64,000 nucleotides of DNA from Tolypocladium sp. Sup5 PDA-1 (lineage: Eukaryota; Ascomycota; Sordariomycetes; Hypocreales; Ophiocordycipitaceae), in assembly GCA_000750105.3 (NCBI GenBank), contig JPHH03000019.1:496001-560000 (forward strand). Direction: 5' to 3'. The first letter of the stretch is position 1. The number at the start of each line of letters is the position of its first letter. This document shows positions 10,871-21,642 of this stretch, one piece after another. The notes below the pieces were generated by a model that saw only the letters and a program-made list of their open reading frames with translations, did not search any database and was not told the DNA's origin. Both the position numbers and the translations under genes were made by a program.

Positions 10871-11144
10871 CATAGCCAGGGTGGCTAATGTCGGAGGTCG
10901 AGGTCGAGGAGGAGGTCGAGAAACTCGAGGTATCTGCAGTGAAGTCAGCCAGGTCCCAAAGGGCCTAGGAACCGGGGATGCTTGGTGAGTTGTCATGGCT
11001 CGAGGCAAGCCATGATTGCCGAAGCGGCAAGGTCGAAGTCGGTTCGGAGAGGTCGAGGTGGAAGGTCGAGGTGGGTGGTCGAGAAGCTCGAAGGGATCTG
11101 CAGTGAAGTCAGCCAGGTCCCACAGACCAAGGCAAAGGGGATGC
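10871..11144 (-). repeat. Array block D: duplicated exon with GC-AG introns
   Basis: Two direct-repeat units are centred on 10871-10981 and 10982-11144. Each has an exon rich in CTCGACC/TTCGACC repeats and an intron starting GCATCCCC and ending GGCTGACTTCACTGCAG (10934-10981 and 11098-11144, 48 and 47 nt). Joining ATG 11175 through these introns gives M-A-R-F-D-L-C-T-H-T and then a proline/arginine-rich frame that stays open for about 80 codons. The GC donors are shared by both copies, so they are ancestral to the duplication and not random errors. Confidence 0.55.
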
Positions 11145-11295
11145 TTGTGTGTGTGCATAGGTCGAAGCGAGCCATGATTGTCGAAGTCGAAGTCGAAGTC
11201 CAAGTCCAAGTCCAAGGCCAAGTCGAAGAAGTGGAAGTGGAAGTGAAGATGAAGAAGGAAAAAAGAAAGAAGAAGAGAAATTGGAATCGACCAGG

Positions 11296-11303
11296 TATTT
11301 ATA
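11296..11303 (-). promoter_or_regulatory. TATA box (TATAAATA) heading the mini-exon array
   Basis: The minus strand reads TATAAATA here. It is followed downstream (11285-11220) by a long CT-rich leader (TCTTCTTCTTTC-type runs) before the ATG at 11175. A TATA element, a pyrimidine tract and then a start codon is a common arrangement at fungal promoters, and its position fits a minus-strand transcript entering the array. Confidence 0.5.
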
Positions 11304-14300
11304 GCTGGGGGTGGGCGAGGAGTGATCGTGCGAGTGCACCGGGACTGGCAGAGCAACACCAGGCTGGGCCAAGGGGGGCCAATAGGAAAATTCGAACAAT
11401 CTGCTCAACGGGAACGAGCATGAGCACTTGGTCACCGTTCAACATTCACTCGTTGACTCGCTTCAAGGGAGCCAATGAGGAGCCCGTGTTGTTACTGATC
11501 TCGGCGATACTAATCCAGGGGCGGTCGCGCCATCATCGTAGAGTGGACCATTGTGCTCGCGTGACTGCGAGATGTGAAGTCACTTGGGCCTGGCCCCTGG
11601 CCCATTGACCGGAGTTGACTCCGGGAATTCTGTCAGTTGCGGTCATCTTCTAGGCCGTTGTGGGGGTTGAAGCCATCAGGGGGGTTGGGAGCGTAGCTGG
11701 TGTGCCCGAGTGAACTCCCCCTTGGCCAGAGAGCTGGCGTTCATGTGATTATGTTGCTATTCACTCTTCTCTGAGCCCGGTCGCCCACCCATCTACGAGG
11801 TGGAAGCCGTAGCAACAGTCCACGGCCACCAGCGCGCTCAGCAACAGCGCGAGTGCCCCAGCGGCCCATGCAACTGTGATATCACCACCCACCCCGGGTG
11901 TTTTGGCCACTCCTGAGGCCATCTCATGATAGTTCCCAACAGTGTGCATTGTAATACCTCATTAGGTTGCATCACGACATCCGCAGACTGTAGACACATC
12001 CATAGAGAGAACAGTTACATAGTGCTCAAACAGTTGCTTGCCTTCCTCGAGTGTGCAGAGTGCATCTTTACCAAGTGTTTGATTTTCACGCGCTCAGGTT
12101 GCCACCCAGAAGCACTTCCTGCACCTCCCGCAACTCCCCCGCTCCTATTCTTGTGTGTCGACGCCCTTTGTAGACTGTAGACGTTCACTAGAGACTGGCC
12201 CCTGCGATACTCTTCAGACTCGCCTCGGAGCGCAACTCTGTGCGACGCGCCTTGATGTTGGAGGACTCGTGTCACGCTCAGAACCACGAGAAACACGACC
12301 TGGAGATCCCCCTTGGGGTCACTGAAGACACCAGAGCCTTACAGAAAATAGTCTATTCTTCGTAAGCACGCGTCTGGGCATCCAACGAATCTCTAGTTGC
12401 ACTGCGTTGATGGGCGGCGAAGCTTGGGAGTGCAGGTCGCAGCCCTCAGGGCCAGGGGCACCTCGCAGCTGACAGGCCACCAGTCTTCGAAAAGTGGGAG
12501 AGAAATCACAATAAGCTAGACCGCCATTAACTCGGGAGATTTGTGCTATCTGATCTCTTTCTGCATGGAGAGTGACTGTTGTTAGGGATTGTACATCTTG
12601 GAGTCATTACCAGCCTCACTTGAGCCAATGTTTGGAGGCCACTGTTGCGCTGGCTCGCAGTGTCACCTTGCCTGAGCACTCCCCAGACGACTTGCCACCA
12701 GTGTGGAAAAAGCCCCTGATGGGTAATAACTTCAGAGGGCAGAGAAAGTAAAGTGCGTGAATGATCTATGGATACGACTCCATGGCGTTGCTCAGAGCGA
12801 TCTTCCCTGTGCCCTTCATCAAGAGATGGTGGCTACCAAAGAGCCTTTGATTTTCCAGCCTGAAATCCTTGTCAGACTGCTCCCAATCTTGGCTCCCCAT
12901 ATCCTTCTCATTGCCAAATGTCCCCCAGATGTGTAGAAGTCGTGTGTGTGGGCGAGTTCTGTCAATATCGATCGGTAGGGTGAGCTCGGTGTTTCGTTTG
13001 CGTGGAAATTCGGAATCGAGGGGGAAAGCGAACGACTGAAGACTCCAGTGCTACCAGTAGCACTGGCCACTCTGTCATGGTAAAGTCCAATTCGTCGCGC
13101 GCTCGTGGGACTTGGAGACGAGAAAGTGGGCGGAAATGACAGTTGGAAAATTGCCCGCCGGTAGTCGCAGCGAAGAGAGGACCCATCAAAGTTGGCCAGC
13201 AGTGTATTCCGACTGTCAGTAGGCCAGTCCACGCTGGGCATTCAGGGGCTGAGAAAGTACGAGAGTAGCAATATCCTCTGATCCTGCAATTAATGGCGCT
13301 ACCTTTGAAAAATCCGTAAAGCTGCCTTCTATTTGTTGCAAAGCAACACCTGCTTTGAGGGCCACTTGGCTGGGAGCTGGCCACTGCAGCACTGCTCGAG
13401 ATCACTCAGGGGCTATGGGGCCGATTCGCCTACCCTACACCTGTGTTGCAATTACCGGAAGTGCGGCCTGCGCTGTAGGGCCGTTGCCAGCCCAATATGA
13501 AATCTGGGGTACATTATTTAGTATTACTGAAGCCATCATCATTCGAGAAGTCAACATCATGGTGCATTTAGTAGTGGCTACTGGGCATGATACGTGTGCA
13601 TTGTTGCCATCCCTTGCATGAGAAGCTGGGATTAGCGTGGCACCATCGCGGGCGTGGGCTCTCAGCGCTGTCCCATGTCCCTTTGCCCACACGCACCGGA
13701 ACGCCGATATACCTGGGAAATGCCACGGACAAGGGACCCTGGGGGCGATTTCTACATCGGGAGATTCATTCTCGTCTGATTGGCGGATCTGCTAACATGG
13801 GTGGAATAGGGGCCACAGGACTGGAGCCGGTCCAGCAATCATGCGGCCAAAACACTCGACAGCCCAGAGGCAAGCGGATGATACCAAGAAAATAGCGAGA
13901 CTCAAGAGTGAATGTGTGCTGCTCTGCCTGCAGGAGAAGCTAATACGGCCGAGAACACGCCGGTGTTGGCAGAGCAAGTGGCACACGAGCGGCAGGCCCT
14001 CAACATTTCGCATCGCCTCCCAGCCACCCCTCACGGTGGAAGGTGCGGAGCCCAACAAAAAGACAATAACGTCACTGAGAAATCACAATCAAAGCAGTTT
14101 GTTAGAAGCGTGGGAAGGGGGGTCTCCCGGCATGCCCACCTTCTCGTTCCAGTCTCCTCTCTCGTGCTGCGCACCGTCCTGAGTGTTGCTTGCAACTGGC
14201 GTAGAGGCATGTAAGCTTGCCCACTGTTGTTTCTATAATTATCTCAGAGAATTTTAAACATGTACCTGCCCTGGTGAGGACACAGACGGTGCCAGAGGGA

Positions 14301-16580
14301 CGGCCCGCAAGGGAGGGAGGGTATGCCGGAGGGGGTGCCTCGAGTGCCGCATGACCTGACTTCAGTCATACACCCCCATCAGCCGCCCACCCCACAAGAG
14401 AGGGTCCACGGAACACAAGCTAGCGAGAGTTGGAAAGCCGTGGAAGAACTTCGAATACGTACTGGGAGGAGAGGGCACCAGACGTCATTAGTGCCTGGGA
14501 AATCCAGGTTCGGGGTGCGGGTCAGCTCTGGCCGTCAAGCCTCCAGGGCCGAGGGGGCATTGCTTTGGGAGACTCGACCAAGAGAGGACCTTTTACTGTG
14601 ACCCAGGATACAAATACACCAGATAATAGCTGAATGGCAATGAAAGGTGGGCTTGGCTTGGCTTCGGGATGTCAGGGGGCGAGAATGAATGGACGCACAG
14701 TTACTCCAGTGCGGCGTCACATTGTTATATGCTTGTGGGAACAGCCCAAAAGCTTAAAATTTGTGGGCTACGGCTGTGGGAGTGCCACGGCCTGAGAAAA
14801 TTGGAATTCTTGGTGACAGCCACAGGAAATACAAAACCCGGGGCCAAGAGCCAAGTGGGCTATGGGTACCGGTGGGAGGACGACCTCGCGTTGGACGAGC
14901 TAGCACACGGGCCCTGCCGTCACTTGAGCGGGTTGAAAAAGGCACGAGGGCGCAGAATAGGTCCAGGGTAGAGCAGTTGTGAGGGAGAGAAAACGGAGCG
15001 GCAGTCGTTTGGTGCCGGTCCCCCATTTGACTGTGAGAGTGATTAACGACCGCCAAAGCACAGGTATCGGTCGACTGCTCCCTGGATTCTGGAAAATGTG
15101 ATTGCCCGTTCGTGTAGTCTCGTGGAAAGCAGAATTGTGCTGACCTTGAAGGGTATCTGTGAAGCTGTCGGTCTTCCTGTCCTGGGCTGCGGAAAGGGGT
15201 CGTTTTGTCCGAGGCGGCTGACAGCGTTGCTGCGTCGTTTGAAATCTGCAAGAGTACCTAGAAACAAGCCTCTTCAGAGTGAAAGCAAATAAAACGATTA
15301 ACTTGGGCGGTTTGTGGCCATGGGTGGCAGAACACCGAGGCAGGGGAATTACGCCCTGGCGGCCAAGCGATGGCTGACGATGGACTTGGATCGGCACCTG
15401 GCGAATAACTGCCTCCACGACGGAAAGCAAGCAAAGCACAAAATTTTGGGGGAAATGGCCAAGCTCGTGGTGGTAGAGAAGATAAGGGAAACAAACACCA
15501 TGCGGACTTTATTTTATCCACCCTCGAGTCCGTACCCAACTGCCGGGTCGTACAAACGGCTCGCCATCGCACACGCATCATGTTGGGCTACAAGCACAGA
15601 AAATGTCCGTTTCTCTGTAACTTCGCCCTGTAGAGGGTCTGCTTGGTGGTACTAGGAGTGCTGCAGTAGACGCACTGCCTCTATGGGACCCAGCGCTTTC
15701 AAACGCAGCCAGGGCGCCGATTCCCGGCGTCAACACTCACCGGCTTGTCCTCCATTTCCAACTTTGACCGGATTTTATTTGCCATATGAGAAAAGGTATA
15801 AGGTTGTTGTGATCTGGAATCTAAGATTTCCTGGAGAAAAAGCTTTTGCTGCGCGGCCGCGCTGCCCCCGAGATTGATGTGGTACTCGCACCAGCAAGCA
15901 CCAGGAGAACAAGACCGACCGACCGACCGTCAGAATCAACGAATACGCGATGCACATACAGTCGAACTGAAAGTGCTTGGACATTGAAATACGCCATTGC
16001 ATCTTCTCACGGTGCGCATTTCGACGAGTCACAATACCCTTCAATGTTCCACTGACAGCAAGTCTGAGCCCGGTGACACAAACGCCTGTTCCAAGGACAA
16101 CTCGAGCGCTTCAGCTTCCACACTGTCAAAAAGAGCTCTATTTGCGTTTGAAAACCAACAATGGAACCCCGAGGGCTGGTAGGAGAGCTGGCGTGTCCAG
16201 GCTGCCCTTGGACTTGCCGATACCAATAGTCCTTCTAGAGGCTGACCGCGTTCAACACCAGACAGAAATCACACCAGACTCTCTCTCCTCCAGCTAACGC
16301 TATCTACACTCTACACATAGGTAGAGAGCCCAGGTATTCCCAAAGAAACGACCAACGATGACAAATTCGAGCCTACTCTCCGGCTGGTCGATACGACCTG
16401 ACTCTGCCCGAACGGGGTACCTGCGCGGGCATCTGCCAGGTAAACAGCCTCTAGTACCAAGGACAAGAGACTTTCTATCCACAAGGGAGTTTTGGTTGAA
16501 TAGATTTGAAGTAAAACTGACTCTACGACCCTCACAGCTCCAGAGTCCCGGTTCGTGGCCGAACATCGCGATGCAGAGCG
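11304..16580. other. Gene-poor stretch
   Basis: Open frames here are short and overlap on both strands, with no recognisable domains. One small minus-strand frame (11761-11949) contains a possible membrane helix (WAAGALALLLSALVAVDCCY) but has no other support. The longest frames (14754-15251 and 14900-15439, minus) show low-complexity Ser/Thr/Arg/Pro composition typical of chance frames. I see no RNA gene. Confidence 0.5.
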
Positions 16581-16589
16581 ATCAATGGC

Positions 16590-17620
16590 GAAGGTAAGGG
16601 ACGCCAGCAAGAGCGAGGGTCAACTCCCGTTTTCCTCGGCCAATTTGTGAGTCTTTCTCTTTCCTCTATTAAAACGTTTGTGCTAACGGCGGGGCTTTTC
16701 CACCTCCGTGGAAAGGAAATCGTCAGCTCCTCTTCTGGCCGCAGCCAGCCCCGTCAATGCCAGATCAGATCACAACGAACCCGAATTTTGAACGCCCTGA
16801 ACGAGCATGACCCCTACGAGCGAACATATCTTTTCCTCCGATAATTTCTCTCGCAGGGAAAGGGCAGGGAGACCCCCAAGGCCCGGTCCTCGCAGGTGCT
16901 CCCCAAGGTGCGTGTGTCCGCTTCCTGTGCTCTGTCCCCCGGAGCTCCGATGATTACCTGGCTAACTCCTGACTATTACGGGACAGAGGCAGGACGACAG
17001 AGTGACACTTACGAATCGATACCCACGGTATACACATACCAAAGTCAGATTACCTGGCAAATATCGACAGGTTCGCGAGAGGGAGCCATTCCACTTCGAA
17101 CCGACTCTACAGGGCCGGCTTGCTGGCTGAGATCAGGCGTTTGCAGAGTGTATCAGCAAGAAACGGAGTCCACACGTTTATCCTCTATGAAGAGGATTTT
17201 GTCAACATCAGAAATATTCACACTCCTGGGGAACTTGAAGCATCAGCAGCTTGCAGTCACAGCTCCCTCTGGCTCCCCAGCCAGCCCCCTGCCAGACCGA
17301 CGGGAGCGAAACACGAATGCCGAAAGCCTAGAACGAACATGCACCCTACGAGTGAACGCATGTTGCCATCAGGCAATATAATTCAACAAAAGAAGCCAGA
17401 GCCGTCCAAGGCGTGTCCGCCTCCAGAAATGTCCTTCCTTGCACTCTGGTAATTACTCATCTCGCTAACACTGTTCCAGGACCAGACCGAGGCAAGACGA
17501 TGAGGCGAATATTACGAATCTAAAACAGGGCAGAGCAATGCCGAGGTCAATATCGAGAACATTATAAGAGCGGGTCATTCCGAGTCGAGCCGATTGCACA
17601 AGGGGCGGGTTGGGTTGATG
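16590..17620. repeat. Degenerate tandem duplication of about 0.5 kb
   Basis: Two diverged copies are visible as matched landmarks. ACGAGCATGACCCCTACGAG near 16801-16820 pairs with ACGAACATGCACCCTACGAG near 17333-17352. AGCTCCTCTTCTGG near 16726 pairs with AGCTCCCTCTGG near 17261. TTACCTGGCTAACTCCTGAC near 16954 pairs with a TTACTCATCTCGCTAACACT stretch near 17453. The spacing is about 500-535 bp. No coding capacity is evident, and the copies may be remnants of an older repeat family. Confidence 0.45.
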
Positions 17621-17971
17621 GACGTTTGGAGAGTGTGGCAGCAACACGAAGACATGGGCTCAGCTCCCTCCCAGCAATACCATCAGAATCCAAATCATTT
17701 CGCCCAGACGGGCTCGTCGTAACTGCCGTTAATGTCACCCGATAACGCTGCCATGTCTCATCTTTCTTGCAACTCCGCATCTGCAGCGGCCCTGCCCGCG
17801 GATCGCGCGTGCCCTCCAACGCCGCGCCCGTCATCACCAGACCTCCCCAGCCCAACGGCCAACACCCACAGCTCTAGCACTGCCGATCGCGAGCGGCGCA
17901 TGGCCCCTGCAAGAGAGCAAGTAGCGTGACAAGCAGCTCCGGCGCCTTCCGTTCAACCTCCACCGATGCCG

Positions 17972-19924
17972 CTACATGTGTGGCCCGGAGTCCACCACGA
18001 TGCCCTGCATGCTGCCCTCCCGCCGCCACTGCTGCAGCACCTCGTCGAACGCAATCGGGCCCAGCGGGTAGTTGGCCCCGCGCATGGCCTTCATCAGGTC
18101 CGCCTGCGACTGGCGGCCCATGGCGCCCTCGTTGTTCATGTAGCTCGGCCCGCAGACGCCCACGGGGGCCATCCAGGCGGTCCGCATGAGGATCTGCATG
18201 GACCAGGCCGCCTCGCTGTCCAGCGTCGCCTCGACCGTCACCGCCTCGGGCCTCTCGGCGCGCTTGATGGCCTCGGACACCACGTGGGCCGCGTGCCGGG
18301 CGAGGTTGTCCTGCACGAAGACCCAGTTGGGCGAGACGCCGGTCTGGGCGGGCCCTGTGAGCAGCAGGTTGGGGAACGAGCTGGTGAAGATGCCGTGGAG
18401 GGTCGCGGGGCCGTCGGTGAGCCACTTGCTGGACAGGGAGAGGCCGTCTCTGCCGGTGATGGTTGCGTTGGACATCTTGCCGGGCTCCGACATGTCGACC
18501 AGAGGAGCGCGGTAGCCGGTGCTGAAGATGATGATGTCCAGATCGTACTCCCTGCCCCCGGCCACGATCCCGGCAGGGGTAATCTTGTCGATCCCCTTGG
18601 CATCGGTGTCGACCAGCGTAACGTGGGGGAGGTTGAACGTCTGCAAGTAATCATCGTGGAAGCACGGTCGTTTGCACCACGACGGGTACCAGGCCTTGAG
18701 CGCCTCGGCCGTCTCCTTATCCTCTGTGACGACGTCGTCGACTCGCTTCCTCAGACGCTCCATTCGCGGCGCATCCGTGGCGAGAGTCTTTGCGATCAGC
18801 TCCGGGACGTCCTGCATGCCCATCGGCTTCTCGTGGAGTCCGCCGACGAGGTGTTTGTACGTGGCAAGCTCGGTCCACGCATCGCCGACCATGTTCTCCT
18901 TGATCGGGTAGCCGCATATGATGCCGTTCCAGTTCTCGTTGCGCGCCCTCCACCAGCCCTTGTTGGCAGTCATCTGCTTCCACTCCTCGGGGTCCGTCTC
19001 CTTCTGGCCGCGCTCGTCCACCGCGGACGCCGTGCGCTGGAAGACAAAGAGCTGGTCCGCCCACTTGGCCAGGTGCGGTATGCACTGCACGGCTGTGGCC
19101 CCCGTGCCAACGATGCCGACCTTCTTGCCCTTGAGGCCGGAGAGCGTAGCGTCTTCTGGCGAGCCGCCGGTGACGCTGTAGTCCCAGCGGCCGGTATGCA
19201 TCATGGGGCCCTTGAAGTCCTCGATGCCGGGAATCTTGGGTGCCTTGGGGTGGTTCAACACGCCGTTTGCGAGGATGACAAACTGAGCTCCCACACTCAT
19301 GTCAATGGCCTTTTCTCCAGGGCCACGGTCTTGGGTCAGGGCGACTTTCCACCGACGGGCGGCATCGTCCCACTCGCACGACCGCACCTGGGTGCGGAAG
19401 GCTGCCTTGTCCGACAGATGCCACTTCTTGGCGATATTCTCGGCGTGCTGACGAAGCTCGGGTCCATACGAGAAGCGGTGCTTGGGCATGTGGCCAGTCT
19501 CCTCTAGCAGGGGCATGTAGATGGAGCTCTCAACATCGCACATCAACCCCGGGTAACGGTTCCAGTACCAAGTGCCGCCAAGGCCTCCCGCGGTGTCGAC
19601 GATGCGAATCTCCTCGGGCTCGAAGCCAGCCTCAATGAGGCGAACCGCAAACAGGAGGCCAGCATAGCCGGCGCCGAGGACGAGGAACCTGACGTCGTCT
19701 CCATCCTTGAGGTTAGGTCGCTGGGCGTTGAGGGCCTCGTGGTCGACCCAGGGGTCCTCTGCGAGTTTACTGAGGCGGCTCGACTGCGAGAGGCCGAGCT
19801 CCACGTACTGGGCGTTGCCGTCGGCGCGGATGCGCTTGTTCTTTTCCTCGTCGTACTTTTCGGTGAGCAGGGCCAGGTCAGGGCCCGCGTTGATGGCGTC
19901 TTCTGGTGCGCTGTTTACCGTCAT
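17972..19924 (-). CDS. Baeyer-Villiger-type flavin monooxygenase
   Basis: A single uninterrupted frame of 650 residues. Class B flavoprotein monooxygenases use FAD and NADPH to insert one oxygen atom next to a ketone, giving an ester or lactone. Seen here: an FAD-binding GxGxxG (LGAGYAG, about 83-89), GGTWYWNRYPG at about 116-126, the BVMO fingerprint FxGxxxHxxxW(P/D) as FKGPMMHTGRWD at 237-248, and a second nucleotide site GIVGTGATA at about 270-278. An N-terminal extension of about 75 residues precedes the first Rossmann fold, as in larger fungal BVMOs, and the length is normal for that group. The substrate cannot be read from sequence. It is divergent from the cyclase-family gene at 21643, suggesting a possible shared pathway. 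High GC3 fits an expressed gene. Confidence 0.9.
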   Translation of the reverse strand: MTVNSAPEDAINAGPDLALLTEKYDEEKNKRIRADGNAQYVELGLSQSSRLSKLAEDPWVDHEALNAQRPNLKDGDDVRFLVLGAGYAGLLFAVRLIEAGFEPEEIRIVDTAGGLGGTWYWNRYPGLMCDVESSIYMPLLEETGHMPKHRFSYGPELRQHAENIAKKWHLSDKAAFRTQVRSCEWDDAARRWKVALTQDRGPGEKAIDMSVGAQFVILANGVLNHPKAPKIPGIEDFKGPMMHTGRWDYSVTGGSPEDATLSGLKGKKVGIVGTGATAVQCIPHLAKWADQLFVFQRTASAVDERGQKETDPEEWKQMTANKGWWRARNENWNGIICGYPIKENMVGDAWTELATYKHLVGGLHEKPMGMQDVPELIAKTLATDAPRMERLRKRVDDVVTEDKETAEALKAWYPSWCKRPCFHDDYLQTFNLPHVTLVDTDAKGIDKITPAGIVAGGREYDLDIIIFSTGYRAPLVDMSEPGKMSNATITGRDGLSLSSKWLTDGPATLHGIFTSSFPNLLLTGPAQTGVSPNWVFVQDNLARHAAHVVSEAIKRAERPEAVTVEATLDSEAAWSMQILMRTAWMAPVGVCGPSYMNNEGAMGRQSQADLMKAMRGANYPLGPIAFDEVLQQWRREGSMQGIVVDSGPHM

Positions 19925-20047
19925 GGCGAAGGGGGGAACCCGATAATTACGACAGAATCACGGCTGCGGAGAGGTAGAGTCTGGTGCTTGGGGGCTACAA
20001 GTTACAACAAAGGAGGAAGAAGCAGCAAGGAGGGGGCAGGGGCAAAT

Positions 20048-20055
20048 CTTTTATA
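20048..20055 (-). promoter_or_regulatory. TATA box of the flavin monooxygenase gene
   Basis: TATAAAAG on the minus strand, about 124 bp upstream of the ATG at 19924. It lies in the 1.7-kb divergent spacer shared with the cyclase-family gene. Confidence 0.5.
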
Positions 20056-20059
20056 CCCA

Positions 20060-21642
20060 TCCATCTGCAAATTCGGGCAAGACAGCGAGCTGATGGCATC
20101 CAACGTACATGAAGCTTGCATATGCGGATGCTACACGACTCAGGTCAAATGTTCCAGGAATAACGCGAGGGGCTCAGAACCAACATGAAGCCAATGCTCC
20201 CGCACCATCCCACCTTCAACGGGCACCAGCCACCAACCGAGAGGATGCAGAAGCCGCTCACAGCCCTTCCGAGCCACATCAGAAAGGCCATGCAGCAACC
20301 TTTGCAGATTCCCGCCCGCCTCGGCCCCATCCGTATTTGCGGCTATGCTCGCCTTCTGCCAGGGTAAAGGCCATCGTTGGCGCTGACGTCGGGACTCGGA
20401 ACTGACGTGCGGCCCGGATGCAAAGGGTCCAGCATAAAGTACGGATAGGCGGCCTGGACAAGCCCCCCGACGGCCCGCTGTGTTGGTTCGTTGGACGGAC
20501 CCATTTGCCACGATTTACAGGGGCCAAGGGCCCTGCCAGGTCCAGCCAATGGCTCCTCTCATCTTGTTCGTGTTCCTGGCGCAAAGCCCGGGCTTGCTTT
20601 ACGAGTACGCGTACAGACAGTGGCTGCAAGCTTAAGTTGCACTGGGAGCATCAAGTCCGAACAATTTGAATGCATGGCAGCTCCCTTCGACGTGGAGGGC
20701 ACGTTGGCAATGCTGCCGTTACCCAGGGAGCCCTTGTCCCCCCGCAGCTTAACTTACAACAACGTTGCATCGGCTTCGAATCCGTTTCGGCATTGACAAG
20801 TGGAGGCGGTTTCTGGGGCATGTCTCGCGAGGTTGCATGCTGAACGTGCCTGCGAGTACGAGTACGAATGAGCGTGCGGAGAGCCGAGGATGATCTCTGC
20901 CAGCGCATTGCATGCTGCAGAGCGACTGGATCAGTGGATACTACAACAAGAGCTGCATGCAGGGGCCGGGCTTGACATGGGCATGCCAACTCCGCTGGCC
21001 TGACGTGCCCTCCACTCAATCACGGCATGTGAATTGGCTGCCTGGCTGGCTCTGGGTCCACGAAGCCGCGATAATTACCGAAATGCGCTACCTGGACTAC
21101 TACCGTGGTAATAGTCCGTAGAGCTGAAGATAAACCGACGCCACTAGTGATATAATGGAAGCCTAGAGCTCCGAACTTGGAGCTCCGTAACTTACAAGCA
21201 AGACAGACCGACAGGTCCGGTCCGTTGCTACCTGTACCAAGCCCAGCGCCATGGACAGTCCCCCAGCGCCTGGGTGTTCGCCTTGCTTAGACCGTAGAGA
21301 ACAGCTCAGCTGCCGTCAGTTGTCGGCATCGTCAATGCTCCTGCCTGGCCTTTCTTTTTTCTCAAAGCAGCTGCCTAATTCTACAGAAGCTTAATAATAG
21401 ACTCTTCGTCTGTCTCATTTATGAATAAAGCGTGGCTCCAACCCAACATTGAGACTTGACATCACAGCGCAACTCAATCCTCACAACTCAATCCTCACAA
21501 CACGCCAAGGTACTACACCCTTCCTGGAAATCGAGGCTATTCGTACAAACATGCGACAAGTCTAGCTGCACTCCCACTACTTGCTTGACTTGCCATCATT
21601 TCTGATACAGTCTCTCCAGAAAAACCCAGCTCTCCAGCCACG
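20060..21642. other. Divergent promoter region
   Basis: The spacer between the two divergently transcribed enzyme genes. No coding frame here is convincing. The part just upstream of 21643 is CT/CA-rich with repeated ACTCAATCCTCACAA, as in fungal leaders. No operator could be identified. Confidence 0.5.

Larger units (their letters stand above)
6983..11175 (-). other. Candidate transcription unit made of about 34 tandem mini-exon/intron units
   Basis: Read on the minus strand, this interval resolves into short GT-AG (some GC-AG) introns of 39-79 nt separated by small exons. Nearly every intron has a branch-site match (gctgac, gctaac or ctaat) 8-20 nt before its 3' AG and G at position +5 of the donor. 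The best-defined introns are at 6983-7027, 7086-7143, 7188-7245, 7309-7370, 7437-7497, 7549-7609, 7670-7730, 7792-7855, 7920-7983, 8200-8278, 8336-8409, 8467-8542, 8660-8708, 8843-8894, 8936-8985, 9024-9076, 9115-9166, 9207-9256, 9294-9342, 9374-9424, 9456-9505, 9542-9591, 9627-9678, 9815-9863, 10405-10474, 10630-10685, 10766-10804 and 10832-10870. GC-AG introns fit 8764-8813, 9727-9774, 10934-10981 and 11098-11144. An ATG at 11175 opens a frame that stays open through the first four predicted exons. Coding status overall is undecided. Confidence 0.6.

Noticed and set aside
17966..19507. A 513-codon plus-strand frame opposite the flavin monooxygenase
   Set aside because: It is the antisense of a well-supported enzyme with strong GC3 bias, which produces long mirror frames. 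It has no domain of its own.
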